A stretch of DNA of 64,000 nucleotides, taken from Dromiciops gliroides. Its lineage: Eukaryota; Chordata; Mammalia; Microbiotheria; Microbiotheriidae. The stretch is from contig NC_057867.1 in NCBI RefSeq assembly GCF_019393635.1, positions 69,133,492 to 69,197,491 of the forward strand. Direction: 5' to 3'. The position numbers and the translations under genes are program-made. A model generated the notes under the pieces. The model was not told where the DNA came from, did no database searches, and saw only the letters and a program-made list of their open reading frames with translations. Positions 33,636 through 44,400 of the stretch are shown piece by piece (the stretch's first letter is position 1; the number at the start of each line of letters is the position of its first letter).

Positions 33636-33817
33636 AACTATCAACTAATTAGCAATATAGATCAACTAAGTGAATTCTGGTGAAATCTACTATCAGGAAC
33701 ACTGAACAACTCACTACAGAATTATCTGCAGCTGGCTGATACTCAGTTTACTAAGTAAGTGCTTTAAGAAAATAAGGGTCTTTTCACTGAGCTCCATTGG
33801 CCCTATTACTCAAATGT

Positions 33818-34066
33818 TGTTGAGGAGTCATTTCAGTTGTGTCTAATTCTTTGTGACCCCATTCCATGTTTTCTCAGCAAAGATACTAGAGTGTTTTGCT
33901 ATTTCCTTCTCCAGCTCATTTTACAGATGAGAAAACTGAGACAGACTGAGGTTAAGTGACTTACTCAGGGTCCCACAGCTTGTAAACGTGTGAGGGCAAA
34001 TTTGAACTCAGGTCTTCCTCACTCCAAATCTAGGGCTCGGTCCACTGCAGTGCCACCTAGCTGCTC
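33818..34066 (-). mobile_element. MAR1-like SINE, minus
   Basis: Target duplication CAAATGT (33811-33817 and 34067-34073); ends GTGCCACCTAGCTGCTC. Confidence 0.85.
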
Positions 34067-34073
34067 CAAATGT

Positions 34074-34280
34074 AATGGCAACATCCTACATTTCTGTAGC
34101 CCTTTCCTCACAACAAACCTGGAATATAGATAGCAAAAGTATGATTGTCCTCATTTTACAGATAAGGAAACTGAGATTCTGAGAAGATGACTTGCCCGTG
34201 GTGACAGACAGTATAAAATCTGGGACTGGAACCCAGGTGTTTTGACTTTAGGCCCATTGCTCTTGGTACCAGTAAGGGCA
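34074..34280 (-). repeat. THER/MIR-like SINE, minus
   Basis: ACATTTCTGTAGCCC, CCTCATTTTACAGATAAGG, GGAACCCAGGTG. Confidence 0.7.
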
Positions 34281-34389
34281 GTCATAGCATTACTATTTTC
34301 CACATTTAGAGATGCTGTACTGGCCTGGCACATTTGTTGCTACAGCTTTGGCTGTATTTGTGACTCAATTCCATGAATTGAATTCAATT

Positions 34390-35075
34390 TAATTCCATGA
34401 AAACTTTTTTAAGTGCTTACCCTAGTAGGCTCTAGAGAAAGATGGTGGAAAATGACCCAGCCTCTATCCTCAAGGAGCTCACACTCTAATGGAAAGGATA
34501 GCACACATACACACACACACACACTCTCGCTCACACACATAGACAGGGAACAAGGCAGAATGAGATGGGGCCCAGAGCTAAATGAGCCTTATGTCTGGGT
34601 TGAAAACATTGGCTTCATAGATCATAGATTGGGAGGGGGCTATGACTAGATAGCAGTGTGTCTACAAGAGATTTGGGACATTGACACCAGCCATAATAAT
34701 TTCATGCCGAAGTTAAACCAAGTAAATTAATTGAGATGACAAGAAGACTAAAGGAACCCAGAAAGCACCTTGGCAAACATTTGCCTTACTTGTCAAACAG
34801 AGCATTGGTGGCTACCGAAGAAAGTCCTGCTGCCAAGTATTTTGATATGTGTGGGGGCCTTGATTTCTGTCTTTGCCTAGAAGGTGCCATCTTGAGTTGG
34901 GCCTTGAAGGGAAAGAAGGACTTGAGCAGATGGAGATTGGCAGGATAGAGGGGAAGGGAGTGGACTAGTGCAAGTAAGGGCTACTGAGGCAGCATGGACA
35001 AAAGCCTAGGGGTAAGAAAGGGCAGGGTGAAAATGGGTTGGCAGAAATAGAAACTGTGAAGCAGTAAGTATATTG
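34390..35075 (-). repeat. L2 LINE copy, minus
   Basis: AAGTGCTTACCCTAGTAGGC, CTCAAGGAGCTCACACTCTAATGG, TTGAGTTGGGCCTTGAAGGG. AC run at 34501-34538. Confidence 0.7.
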
Positions 35076-35251
35076 TAAGAATGGGATCCCATCCCCCTTC
35101 CTCAATAATTACTGAGAACCTCTATTTCTTGGATTGAATCAATCAGAGCCATGTCCCTGCAAGACTTGTAGAAAAGCACTCAGCTAATTAGGAATCAGGA
35201 ATTTGAGTGTCTGGCAGAAGAGAGGGAAAAGCTGTCCCAACCAAGCCCTGA

Positions 35252-35440
35252 GAGGCAGCTAGGTGGGGCAATAGATAGAGCCCTGGTAAGACCTGAGTTC
35301 AAATGCGGCCTCACACATTTATGAGCTGTGTGACCCTGAGCAAGTCACTTAAACTCTTAACTTCCTTTCGTCCTGCTTGTCTTTGTATTCCCCCCACAGT
35401 GCTTGGCACATAGTAAGTGTTTAATAAATGCTTGTTGACT
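35252..35440 (+). repeat. Degraded SINE head followed by L2 3' end
   Basis: GAGGCAGCTAGGTGGGGCAATAG ... CAAGTCACTTAAAC, then CAGTGCTTGGCACATAGTAAG and TTTAATAAATGCTTGTTGAC. Confidence 0.7.
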
Positions 35441-36130
35441 TGGGTGGATGAGGAAGGGAGGCAGTGAACGGAGATTGCTTTCTCTAGTTGGGCAGTGAAG
35501 GGGAGGAGACGCCTAGGATTATTGTTTAAGGTGTGCCAGGGTCAAGGCACAGAGTCCGGAGATAGAGTGATTTGTGGGAAGGCTAATGTAGTTGGATCAA
35601 AGAGCTTATGGAGGGGAGTAAAGTATAAGAACCTGGAAAGGAAGGAAAGAGCCAGGTTATGAAGGGGTTTAAAAGCTAAACAGAGGCTTTTCTATTTGAT
35701 CCTCGAGGTAATATAGAGACACTACTGTTTGTTTAGCAGGGCCTCGACATGGTTAGACCTGCCCTTTTGGAAGATCACTTTAATCATTGAGTGGAGCAGG
35801 GAGAGAGACTTGAGGCAGGGAGACCAACCAGCAGGCTATTCTAATAGTCTAGGCATGAGGAGATGAGGGCCTGCACTAGGGTGGTGGCAGTGTCAGAGGA
35901 GAGATAGAAACATATGAGAGATGTTGTGAATGAACAGGGATTGGCAACAGATTGAATAAGGGGGATGAGAAGGAGAGAATCATCGAGGATGATAGTGATG
36001 CTTTCAGCCTGGGTGACTGGGAAGATGACCGTGCTCTTGACAGTAATAGGGAAGTTTTGGCTACTATACCACAATTCCTCTAAGGGATGGAATAGAAGAT
36101 AAAGTTAGAGGGGATTTGCTTTAGTAAGAA
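35441..36130 (-). repeat. L2 LINE copy, minus
   Basis: GGTTATGAAGGGGTTTAAAAGC, GATCCTCGAGGTAATATAGAG, CTAGGGTGGTGGCAGTGTCAG. Confidence 0.78.
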
Positions 36131-36639
36131 CAACCACTTCTGTCCTAAGAGATTAGAATGAAAGAAGAGAGGATGGGTAAGAATACTGAATAAGGTAACA
36201 GGAGGCTGATGGTCTTAAATTATCCCAGTAAAGTAGGAGGTGGGGTCATCCTCTGAGAGGGAAGGGAAATGATGAAGTTTGAGAACAGAAGTTTGGGAAA
36301 ATGCTTTACACTTAACAGGAAATCTCATTTAATAACTATTAAGTGGCTGATAAAATGTACTTTGGAGACTACTCAGTGGGTAATGGAATTGTACAAATGG
36401 ACAGTAACTGGCTGAGAATTAAGCTCTCACTAAGCAGAGACAGCGGGACTTTTAGGTAAGGCTATTTGTGGGGTAATAATAATTAAAAAAAAAGAAATAC
36501 ATTTGATGTAACATTTTAAAAGGTGAAAAATACATGTTTGGACTCATTTATTCCAGTCATTTCCAAGCTCTAAGTTGGTAGCTCCTGGGACTAGGGAGAG
36601 TGATGGGCCCCCTACCATCTGCTTTAGTTACAAGCTGAC
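36131..36639. other. No gene or repeat recognised
   Basis: Non-coding interval before an L3/CR1 3' end. Confidence 0.5.
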
Positions 36640-37098
36640 TTTCTGAGGGTTCACTTCTAGACATTACAGTTTAAGAAAGATATTAGCAAGATGGAGATTG
36701 TGCAAAGGACAGCAACCGGTATAGTGCAGGAGCTGGAGCTTATTTCATAGGAAGAGTCATTTTGAAGGAATTACATGTATTTGGCGTGAAGAAAAGAAAC
36801 TCAAGGAGACATGTTAGATGTCTTCAGATATTTGAAAGAGGGATTAGGCTTGGTCTGTCTGACCTCCTAGGCCTGAAACAGGAGCAATGGGGGTGGAGGG
36901 GGGTAAAAGGTGGTGAGTTGCTAAAAGGCCAATTCAGACTTGATCACCGGGAAAGAGATGGTGGCCTTCTGCTCCTTGGAGGTCTTCAGGCAGAGACTGG
37001 GTGGCCACTTTTCACCTATGTTATAATGGGGATTCCTTTCATGTATGAGTTGGATTAGTTGGATCCTTGAGGCCTCTTCCAACTCATATTCTGTGAGA
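36640..37098 (+). repeat. L3/CR1 LINE 3' end
   Basis: GATGTCTTCAGATATTTGAAAG, GGTCTGTCTGACCTCCTAGG, CCTTGGAGGTCTTCAGGCAGAG and terminal TCCAACTCATATTCTGTGA, the characteristic 3' text of the L3/CR1 lineage. Confidence 0.78.
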
Positions 37099-37181
37099 TT
37101 TGGGGACCAAAAAAGGAAAAGTTCACAGATTAGGGGATATTTCAGCAAGACCAAGTTTATTTCTTAGAAACCTATTATTGG

Positions 37182-37340
37182 GGCAGCTAGGTGGCGCAGT
37201 GGATAGAGCACCAGCCCTGGATTCAGGAGGACCTGAGTTCAAATCCAGACTCAGACACTTGACACTTACTAGCTGTGTGACCCTGGGCAAGTCACTTAAC
37301 CCTCATTGCCCAGCAAAAAAGAAAAAAAGAAAAAGAAAAA
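37182..37340 (+). mobile_element. WSINE1-like SINE
   Basis: Near-perfect 16-bp duplication AGAAACCTMTTATTGG (37166-37181 and 37341-37356) and an A-rich tail. Confidence 0.93.
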
Positions 37341-37479
37341 AGAAACCTCTTATTGGGTATGAGGTGAGCCAAACTAGGTCTCCTCCTTGTATAGAGCTGA
37401 TATTCACAGATATACATATTCATATACATGTTCAAATACATGTTTATATGATATCATTTCAAAGGCAGTTACCTTTAAA

Positions 37480-37940
37480 AACATTCATTTATTTTTTAAA
37501 ATTCTGAATTTAGAATTACTAAATAAAACATGTACTTCCATATACAAAGTGGAGCCAACAACTAAGATTGCGCATGAAACCATGAATAGCACATTCAGCT
37601 TGTTTTCTTTTTAAGTATATAAGAAATTCAATGTTACTTTCAAAACTGTCCTGCTCATGTTTCCTTCTGAAATTCCTTCTCTTTGTTTCTGTGCATTTAA
37701 AAAATGCTTCAGTGAATCTTTTTTTTCTTTCCTTTTTTCTTCCTTTTGACAGTAGGATGGTAGCTCCCTTCCCCCCACCTTTTGCAAAAATTGAAAAAAT
37801 GAAAAGAACACTAAGCTCTTGTAACAAATATGCAAATTTATGCATTAGCCAGGCCTGACCATAGACAATATATGTCTCCTTCATCCCCACCTTGTTGGTT
37901 AAGAAACTGTCCTAAAACTTACCCTTATCTTGGAAGTAGA
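37480..37940 (-). mobile_element. Probable old L1 3' UTR, minus
   Basis: ATTCTGAATTTAGAATTAC, CATGAAACCATGAATAGC, CAGTAGGATGGTAGCTCCC, CTTGTAACAAATATGCAAA order, as in marsupial L1 3' UTR complements. No ORF. Confidence 0.5.
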
Positions 37941-37957
37941 TCTCCAGGAGGTTTGAG

Positions 37958-37959
<2 letters not shown>

Positions 37960-38004
<45 letters not shown>
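37960..38004. repeat. (GT)22 microsatellite
   Basis: Pure GT run adjoining a SINE. Confidence 0.95.
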
Positions 38005-38006
<2 letters not shown>

Positions 38007-38030
38007 CTCGCGCTCGCCTTTTTAAAATCT

Positions 38031-38200
38031 GGGGGCAGCTAGGTGGCCAAGTGGATAAAGCACTGGTCCTGGATTCAGGAAGACCTGAGTTCAAATTTGG
38101 CTTCAGACACTTTACATTTACTAGCTGTGTGACCCTGGGCAAGTCACTTAACCCTCATTGCCCAAAATTGACAAACAAACAAACAAACAAACAAAAAATT
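38031..38200 (+). mobile_element. WSINE1-like SINE with (CAAA)n tail
   Basis: GGGGCAGCTAGGTGGCCAAG ... CCCTCATTGCCC, then ACAAACAAACAAAC. Confidence 0.9.
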
Positions 38201-38339
38201 GGCTATTTCTTCTATCTCCTAAACATTCCAGGATCAGCAGTAAAGCTGGGTGGGGATACAGGTTAACAATGAAGACAAAGATTGGAATTAGAGAAGGGTT
38301 TGACCATGAATCCACTACCAATAAGTACCATGGATCCTT

Positions 38340-38870
38340 ACTCTAACCTGGACTAGTGCAGCAGGCTCTCCCTACTTTAAGCCTCTCCCCTTTCCCATCA
38401 GCAACCAGAATGCTTTTCCTCAAGCATAGATCTGGCCATGTTACACCTTTGCTCAAACAGCTTCAGCTGTTCTCCAGTGCCTCTAGGACCAAGTGCAAAT
38501 TTCTCTACTAGGCATTTTATGGCTTTTGCCCTAAAGTCATGCACTGTACAGTCTCTCTTGCCAAACTGGCCAGCTTGCTGTTCCACACAGACAACATTCC
38601 ATCTCCTACCTCTTCGTCTTTGTGTTACATGGGCTTCTACCAAACCTAGAGCATTTTGCTGGCTGCTCTGTTTGTCGAGAGACAGATGACTGTGGATCGA
38701 TGAGAGTTGCTATGTAGTTACTTATATGTGTATATGTTGTTCTCCGAGCATCCATCAGTACAATGGAAGCTCCTTTGGGGCAGGCACTTTTAGTTTCATC
38801 TTTGTATTCCCAATACTTTGTATGTTTCCTGCAACATAGTAGGTGCTTAATAAATACTCACCGATTGATT
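38340..38870 (+). repeat. L2 LINE 3' part
   Basis: CCTGGACTAGTGCAGCAGGC, GGCCATGTTACACCTTTGC, GGGGCAGGCACTTTTAG, AGGTGCTTAATAAATACTC. Confidence 0.78.
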
Positions 38871-39194
38871 TTTTCCCCCTTTTCAAATCAGCCATGACGG
38901 TAACTTGTTCATTGTCCTGGGTGAGTTGTAGCACTCTGCAAACTTTCAGAGGTGAAGGTTGGTATGAAGAGACAGTTAATTGCATATTTCCACCAGACCA
39001 GACAGCATAATTCAACCAGTGATGGCTCATTTGTTGTTGGTGGACAGGAGCCAAGATCTGAGATTTCCTCCGGTGCATCCTTGTGTTAGCTAGTTAAAAC
39101 CATGCTGAAGTGTTTTTAAATGCCCTGCGTTGGAACTGTATAACATAAAGTCAGATTCTATAATGAGCTATGTTACATTAGATGACAGATATCA
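38871..39194. other. Unassigned, open on minus (39078-38755)
   Basis: A 107-codon minus frame (MHRRKSQILAPVHQQQ...) covers this repeat-free interval and runs into the L2. I do not recognise it and it has no other support as a gene. Confidence 0.35.
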
Positions 39195-39685
39195 GGTTTG
39201 CTCACATCACTCCCCTTCCCAACAAGGAGCTCTCAATGGCTTGTAGGAGAAAAATATGACTTAACCTGGCATTTAAGGCCCCTTATAACCTGCACCAGAT
39301 TTTCTAGTCTGATTTCACTTGACTTCCTTTCAGGTAGATTTGACTACAATATAGCCCTGATCTTGACATACAATCTCCAAGTGCCCTGAATTGGCATAGG
39401 TTGACCCGCATGCCACATTCCTACATGAAGGAATGTGCTCCTTCCTCACCGGTACCTACTGAGATTCTCTTCCTTCAGGCCTGACTTTAATTTGTCCATT
39501 CAGCCTTCCCTAAGTCTCATAGGTGAAAGTACTCCCCTGGCTCATTCAATTTTCCATTTGTTCAGTACCATCTTTTATCCTGATCACACGATGTATTATG
39601 CCACTTGTGGAGATTCATCGTCTCTGCTAGGAAAAGGCAAGCTTCTTGAGAGTAGGGACTTTTGTGACCCAAGAACTTGGGAGAG
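39195..39685 (+). repeat. L2 LINE 3' part
   Basis: GCTCACATCACTCCCCTTCC, AAGGCCCCTTATAACCTGC, GGCAAGCTTCTTGAGAGTAGG. Confidence 0.72.
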
Positions 39686-39690
39686 CTCAA

Positions 39691-39932
39691 ATAATAATAT
39701 TAACAATAATAGCTAACATTTATACAATGCTTTAAGGTTTGCAAAGCACTTTACAAATATTATCTCATTTGACCCTCACAACAACCCTGGGAGATAGATT
39801 CTATTATCCCCAGTTTACAGATAAGGAAATTGAGGCAACTAGCAATTAAATGTCTTGACCAGAATCACACAGCTAGTAAGTATCTGAGGTCAGATTTGAA
39901 CTCAGGTCTTTCTGACCTCAGGCCCAGTGATC
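39691..39932 (-). repeat. THER/MIR-like SINE, minus
   Basis: AATAGCTAACATTTATACAATGC through GATTTGAACTCAGGTCTTTC. Confidence 0.82.
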
Positions 39933-40179
39933 TAAAATATCAACCCATCAAAAATTAAACTTTTGCCCATGGAAAATGGCCAGCATTATTACTTCACATA
40001 GAGTATGATTTTCCAGGGAATAACTTTCACTGACCTTTTAATTGTTCATGCCTAATTAATTTTAAAATAGGGAGAGGTATTCTCACCAAATGCTCATTAA
40101 ATGAATCTTAAAATAGGGAGATGTATGCTAATTCTCTGCTATCATGGAGTATGTCTTACTCAGGATCCAAATGGAAGAA

Positions 40180-40770
40180 GGTTTTCTTATAGAGGTTCAG
40201 ATCCTTCAGAGACTCTGGTTTGCCGATGATGCTGTGTTGATTGCATTAAACCTTTGAACATTTCAAGGCCTACATAATGTAATTCATGATTATTTAAAAG
40301 AGATTCAAAAGAGATTAGTTTAACAGTTCAATGGAAAGACACATGGTAGACAAAAGTAAAAGTACATTTCTTGAAGGCTAGGATTGTTTCATTTTTTGTC
40401 ATTCTATGCCTAGCACCTATCACATTGGCAAGAATATAGGGGTGTTTAATAAATTCTTGTCAGATTCAGTTGAATTTAAGTGAAGTAAGCTGCAGCATAT
40501 TTGTAATTATGAGTGACATTCAACAGGTGGTATGAGGGATATCACTGAAGATACATAGGACAAGAAAGGAGATGGATCCATTGTGTGGTATAAGTGAGAA
40601 ATAATAGTCAGCTTGAGTACTCCACTGGTATCACAAAAGTAAAAAAAAAAATCAAAGAAAAGCCTCTAGCACATTAAGTAGATTTTCTATGGGAAATATA
40701 TGGAAGCACATGGACAAGAATCACACAAGATGAGATGACAAAAATGAATTGTATGGAAGAAAATTCTGGA
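40180..40770 (+). mobile_element. RTE-like LINE ORF2 fragment
   Basis: Translation near 40190-40245 gives ILQRLWFADDAVLIALN, the reverse-transcriptase catalytic block of an RTE-type LINE (FADD at 40219-40230). Downstream text (AAAGGAGATGGATCCATTG) fits the C-terminal region. An L2 3' end is inserted at 40365-40460. Heavily decayed. Confidence 0.7.
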
Positions 40771-40772
40771 CT

Positions 40773-41052
40773 GAGGTAGCTAGGCTGTGCAGTGGATAGA
40801 GCATCCACCCTGAAGTCAAGAAGACCTGAATTCAAATCTGACCTCAGACACTTACTAGCTGTGTGACCCTGAGTAAGCAAGTCACTTAACCTCTGTTTGC
40901 CTCAGTTTTCTCATCTGTAAAATGAGGATTATAATAGCACCTACTCCCCACCCACCATGTTGTGAGGATTAAGTGAGATAATACATGTAAAGTGCTTAGC
41001 ACAGTACCTGGCACATAGTAGGTGTTATATAAATTGTAGCTGTCATTATTAT
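40773..41052 (+). mobile_element. MIR/THER1-like SINE, nearly complete
   Basis: GTAGCTAGGCTGTGCAGTGG, AACCTCTGTTTGCCTCAG, GTAAAGTGCTTAGCACAGTACC, GTAGCTGTCATTATTATG. Confidence 0.85.
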
Positions 41053-41474
41053 GCATTTTAGACACAAGCCTGCAAGAAACAATTTTTATTAATTTAGATT
41101 AAATGAATTCAAAACATTTCATTTTATAAGGATGGAGAAGGATGGTCAGTTACCCCATGCCTTTGAAAACATCTCTGTAACGAGCCATTTTGGAGTTAGG
41201 GTTTAGGATATTTTCAAAGAGTAGACAAAAATTCCAGAGTCAAATAGAATGTTTTGATAGAGCTTAGGGAACAGTGGGCTTCCTTACACCAAATAATGGC
41301 TACTTGCCTGTGGAGAATCATTATCTTAAAACCCTTTACTCCCTTCAGGGATTCTCCTTTAAGCCAGATTCAGGGTAATGAAAAAGATATTTCTGTTAAC
41401 TGAAGCAATAAAAGACTTCTTTCTTGTCACCTGATCACTGCCCTAATCCAGTGAAGTCATGGGTCTGTCAGTTG
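41053..41474. other. No gene or repeat recognised
   Basis: AT-rich, non-coding, single-copy-looking. Confidence 0.5.
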
Positions 41475-41660
41475 GTAAGCATTTATTAAGCACATACGAT
41501 GTGCAAGGCACAGGGCTAAGTTCTGGGGATCCAACAAAAAGCAAAAACAGTCCCTACCCTCAAGGAACTCATAGTCTAATGGGGGAGACAATGTAAAACA
41601 ATTCTATATAACCAAGATATAACCAGGACAAATTGGAGGTAAACAGTAAGCAAGAGGATA
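41475..41660 (-). repeat. L2 3' end, minus
   Basis: AAGCATTTATTAAGCACATAC, GGGGATCCAACAAAAAGC, CAAGGAACTCATAGTCTAATGGG. Confidence 0.75.
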
Positions 41661-41694
41661 CTGCTATTATGTAGATCAATCAAGGGCCCCTTCT

Positions 41695-41868
41695 TGCTCT
41701 TGTTCTGTCATCACCCTATTCTATCCTCTGGGATAGACTCATGCCCAACCTGTGCTAGACCTTTCTGAGCTCATATTCGTCTGATCAGACACAGACGGAC
41801 ACACTGTACCTTGACCCCAACAAAGTGACATCATTTTTGTCCTCTTCAAGAACACAGGACAACAACTA
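41695..41868 (+). repeat. Inverted-repeat arm A (RTE-tail family)
   Basis: A unit of about 155 bases, including GGGATAGAC, the palindrome TCTGATCAGA and CACACTGTACC, ending in GTCCTCTTCAAGAAC plus (ACA)n. It matches the reverse complement of 42338-42490 along its whole length. Confidence 0.75.
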
Positions 41869-42337
41869 TCCTTTGGGAGAACAGAACTCCTCCTGGAATG
41901 TTCACTCAGTATGCCAAAGGGCAATGGGTAGGTCTTTGGTAAGAGTGGGAAAAAAAGATTTAGTACAGGACATTGTCTGGGAATTGATAAGATTTCTCAC
42001 TCAGATTAGTTCAAAGACCTCAGAATAGAATATGGAAAAAAATGCTTTCTGGATATTTCTAAAAAAAAAACGATGGGAGCTCATTGTGTTTCCACACTCA
42101 GGCCCTTTTGTGCTCAGCACAAAGTTATCTGAAGCAGAATCTATGTTCGTTAATACTATGATCTCACTTTGTACCCACTAATAAATAGTGTGGTATATTA
42201 CTCTCATTGGTCCCAAACAGGAAGTTCTTCTGTGCTCTTCTTTTAATCTATCAGATGCAGCCAAAGAATGATAGGGCATGAACTAGTCTCCTGAACCCAC
42301 CTGGTGCTGAATTACTTAGCATCCTGTTAGAAGCTAC

Positions 42338-42490
42338 ATTCTTGAAGAGGACCAAAATGACGTTACTGTGTTGGGATCAGGGTACAGTGTGTCCGACTGT
42401 GTCTGATCAGACCAATCTGAACTCGGAAGGCTCTAACACAGGTCGGACATGTCTATCCCAAAGGATAGAATAGAGTGATGACAGGACAAG
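42338..42490 (-). repeat. Inverted-repeat arm B (RTE-tail family)
   Basis: Reverse-complement partner of arm A, about 483 bp away. It carries the same TCTGATCAGA palindrome and tail. The arms are diverged at scattered positions, as expected for two separate insertions or an old inverted duplication. Confidence 0.75.
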
Positions 42491-42619
42491 ACCCTGCTGC
42501 TTTCTTTCCTAAACCTCACATTCCTTCCATACAGAAATGGCAGCATTGGCTCATCCCCCAAGGATACAAGCCAATACTGCTTCCCTCTCCTAGGTACCAA
42601 GGATGATCGGCTGTGAGTG

Positions 42620-42803
42620 AGAATTCTTTGTTGTTCCATGACCCCCTTTGGTGGTCTGATGAAACCTATGGGGTCCTTCTCTGAGTAATGTTTGTAAAAG
42701 AATAAAATAAAATGTGAAGGATTGCCAAGGAAACCAACCAGATATAATGCAGTTGTGAAAATATTTTTTGAAAATTTCATTGACCCCAGGTTAAGAACCC
42801 CTG
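42620..42803 (+). mobile_element. hAT-like element fragment
   Basis: Ends in TTAAGAACCCCTG, a hAT-type terminus (rc CAGGGGTTCTTAA). The body CCATGACCCCCTTTGGTGG matches 1-85. Confidence 0.55.
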
Positions 42804-42857
42804 TTAATGAGAGTATTGAGACGTAACAGGTTGTTGTGTCTTTTTAAAAATAATTGA

Positions 42858-43003
42858 GGGGCAGCTAGGTGGTGCAGTGGATAAGCACCGGCCCTGGATT
42901 CAGGAGGACCTGAGTTCAAATCCGGCCTCAGACACTTGACACTTACTAGCTGTGTGACCCTGGGCAAGTCACTTAACCCTAATTGCCTCACTAGAAAAAA
43001 AAA
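42858..43003 (+). mobile_element. WSINE1-like SINE
   Basis: GGGGCAGCTAGGTGGTGCAG ... CCCTAATTGCCTCACTAG plus A tail. Imperfect duplication around AATANTTGA. Confidence 0.92.
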
Positions 43004-43249
43004 ATATTTGAAATGTGACCTTATTGGGAATGAGAGTACCCAACAAGATTCCCCACTGACACTTGTAATGCATCATGGAATCTAGATCTCAGACCCATGA
43101 TGAAGGACTGATAAGTTCTCCAGTCTTGGGACTTCAGGAGTCTCATAATTGAAGCTCCAAGGGGACATATTTGGGGTCCGAAACAGTTTAATACCCAGGT
43201 CTAAAAAAGTATTTCTATAGATTGCCTATCAATGTATATACATGTATCT

Positions 43250-44400
43250 TTTTTAGCACTGCCACATTCAGTCTAAGGCCCATTTGCTTGATGAAGCACA
43301 TGCTCTGTTCAGTTCCAGAATAAGGTGGCCAGCCTGCCATACCACTGACATCACAGGACGGTCACTTGTAACACTCAACCCATGATGCTGGGCTCTGGCT
43401 TCATCCCCTTACAGGTTGGCATCTTCATCAGGGGTCCCAGTTACCCGAACAATTTGGAGGTTCTACTTGTACCATGGTGACGATTTCTGGAGGTACAAGA
43501 GCAGACATGACAACAAACTCCAAATGAAGGGCTCAAGGACATTTTCCAGCAGGCCAAAGGAAGGGCTTTGCAGAGTTAAGGTTTTTCTTGGCTGAAACAT
43601 TGTCGATTCTTATCCCTATGAAAGATGATGGATTTTACCTTTGTCCTTAATATCCACCTTGGTGCCACACAAACACTCTAGAGATATTTTCACATGTTCA
43701 TACCAGATTTCTGCCAATTAGTCCCATTTTTGTAAGTAACTCAATGTTCCTTCATACATAGTAATGGTGTGCTGAGCTTGGGGCAGCTAGTGGGGAGAGC
43801 ACTGGCCCTGGAGTCAAGAGGACCTGGGTTCAAATCTCACCTCAGATACTAGCTGTGTGACCCTGGACAAGTCACTTAACCCTAAATTGCCTTAAAGCTT
43901 CTGGGGCCATCTCCTGATGTATATCTTGCCACTGGACTCAAATGGCTTTGGAAGAAAGAGTGAGGTTGGTAACCTTGCACAGCCCTCCCTCACTTAAATC
44001 CAATTCAGTGCAAGTCATGACATCACCCTGATGTCATGGTCCTCTTGGAGAATGAAGGACAGACAACAACAACAACTGAACTTGGATGTAATAACTGTCT
44101 CTCAGACCACCACATTTCTCTTGGCCATCTGGATCCCATATGTTGAATTTAATAGAGCTTGTGTTAGTCTGGAACACAACAGGATGGACCTCAAGACCAA
44201 GATGGCTACCTACTTCTCAAATCTGCCAGTCAAGTGGTATTTTATAAAGGTGATTTTGCTAGTATCTCCATTACTGACTAATATAAGTTTGAACTGAACT
44301 CGGGGTTCTCCTTGACAGCCATCATGATGGTTCTTCTGGAAGCATCTCTATCTCTGCTGACTGAACCAAATAGAGCACATTTTCCAAGAAAAAGGTTGGT
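43250..44400 (-). pseudogene. RAN: Processed pseudogene of RAN GTPase, SINE-interrupted
   Basis: On the minus strand the sequence follows the spliced RAN mRNA without introns. It runs from a start codon at 44322-44320 through VQFKL, HLTG and FEK, across an inserted SINE (43782-44075), and on to TYKN, VDIKDK, SAKK, PFLWPAG-like and PSFGVCC-like decayed segments, with a stop near 43411-43409. The recognisable RAN 3' UTR follows, including a segment like CCTGTGATGTCAG and the MNGL/GTGGCAGT region near 43270. RAN is the nuclear-transport GTPase of 216 residues. The copy is dead: an early TAG follows the FEK codons, the GKTT phosphate-binding loop is altered, and there are several frameshifts and deletions. 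A short A run on the minus strand at the 3' end (T run near 43249) fits a retroposed, polyadenylated origin. It was probably made by LINE-encoded reverse transcriptase. Confidence 0.88.
43782..44075 (+). mobile_element. RTE-tailed chimeric SINE inside RAN pseudogene
   Basis: The 5' half is a WSINE1-like tRNA-derived head. The 3' half carries the GATGTCATGGTCCTCTT tail with (ACA)n end seen at several other sites in the window. The imperfect flanking duplication is CTGARCTTGG (43772-43781 and 44076-44085). It inserted after the RAN copy formed, because RAN homology resumes on both sides. Confidence 0.8.
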
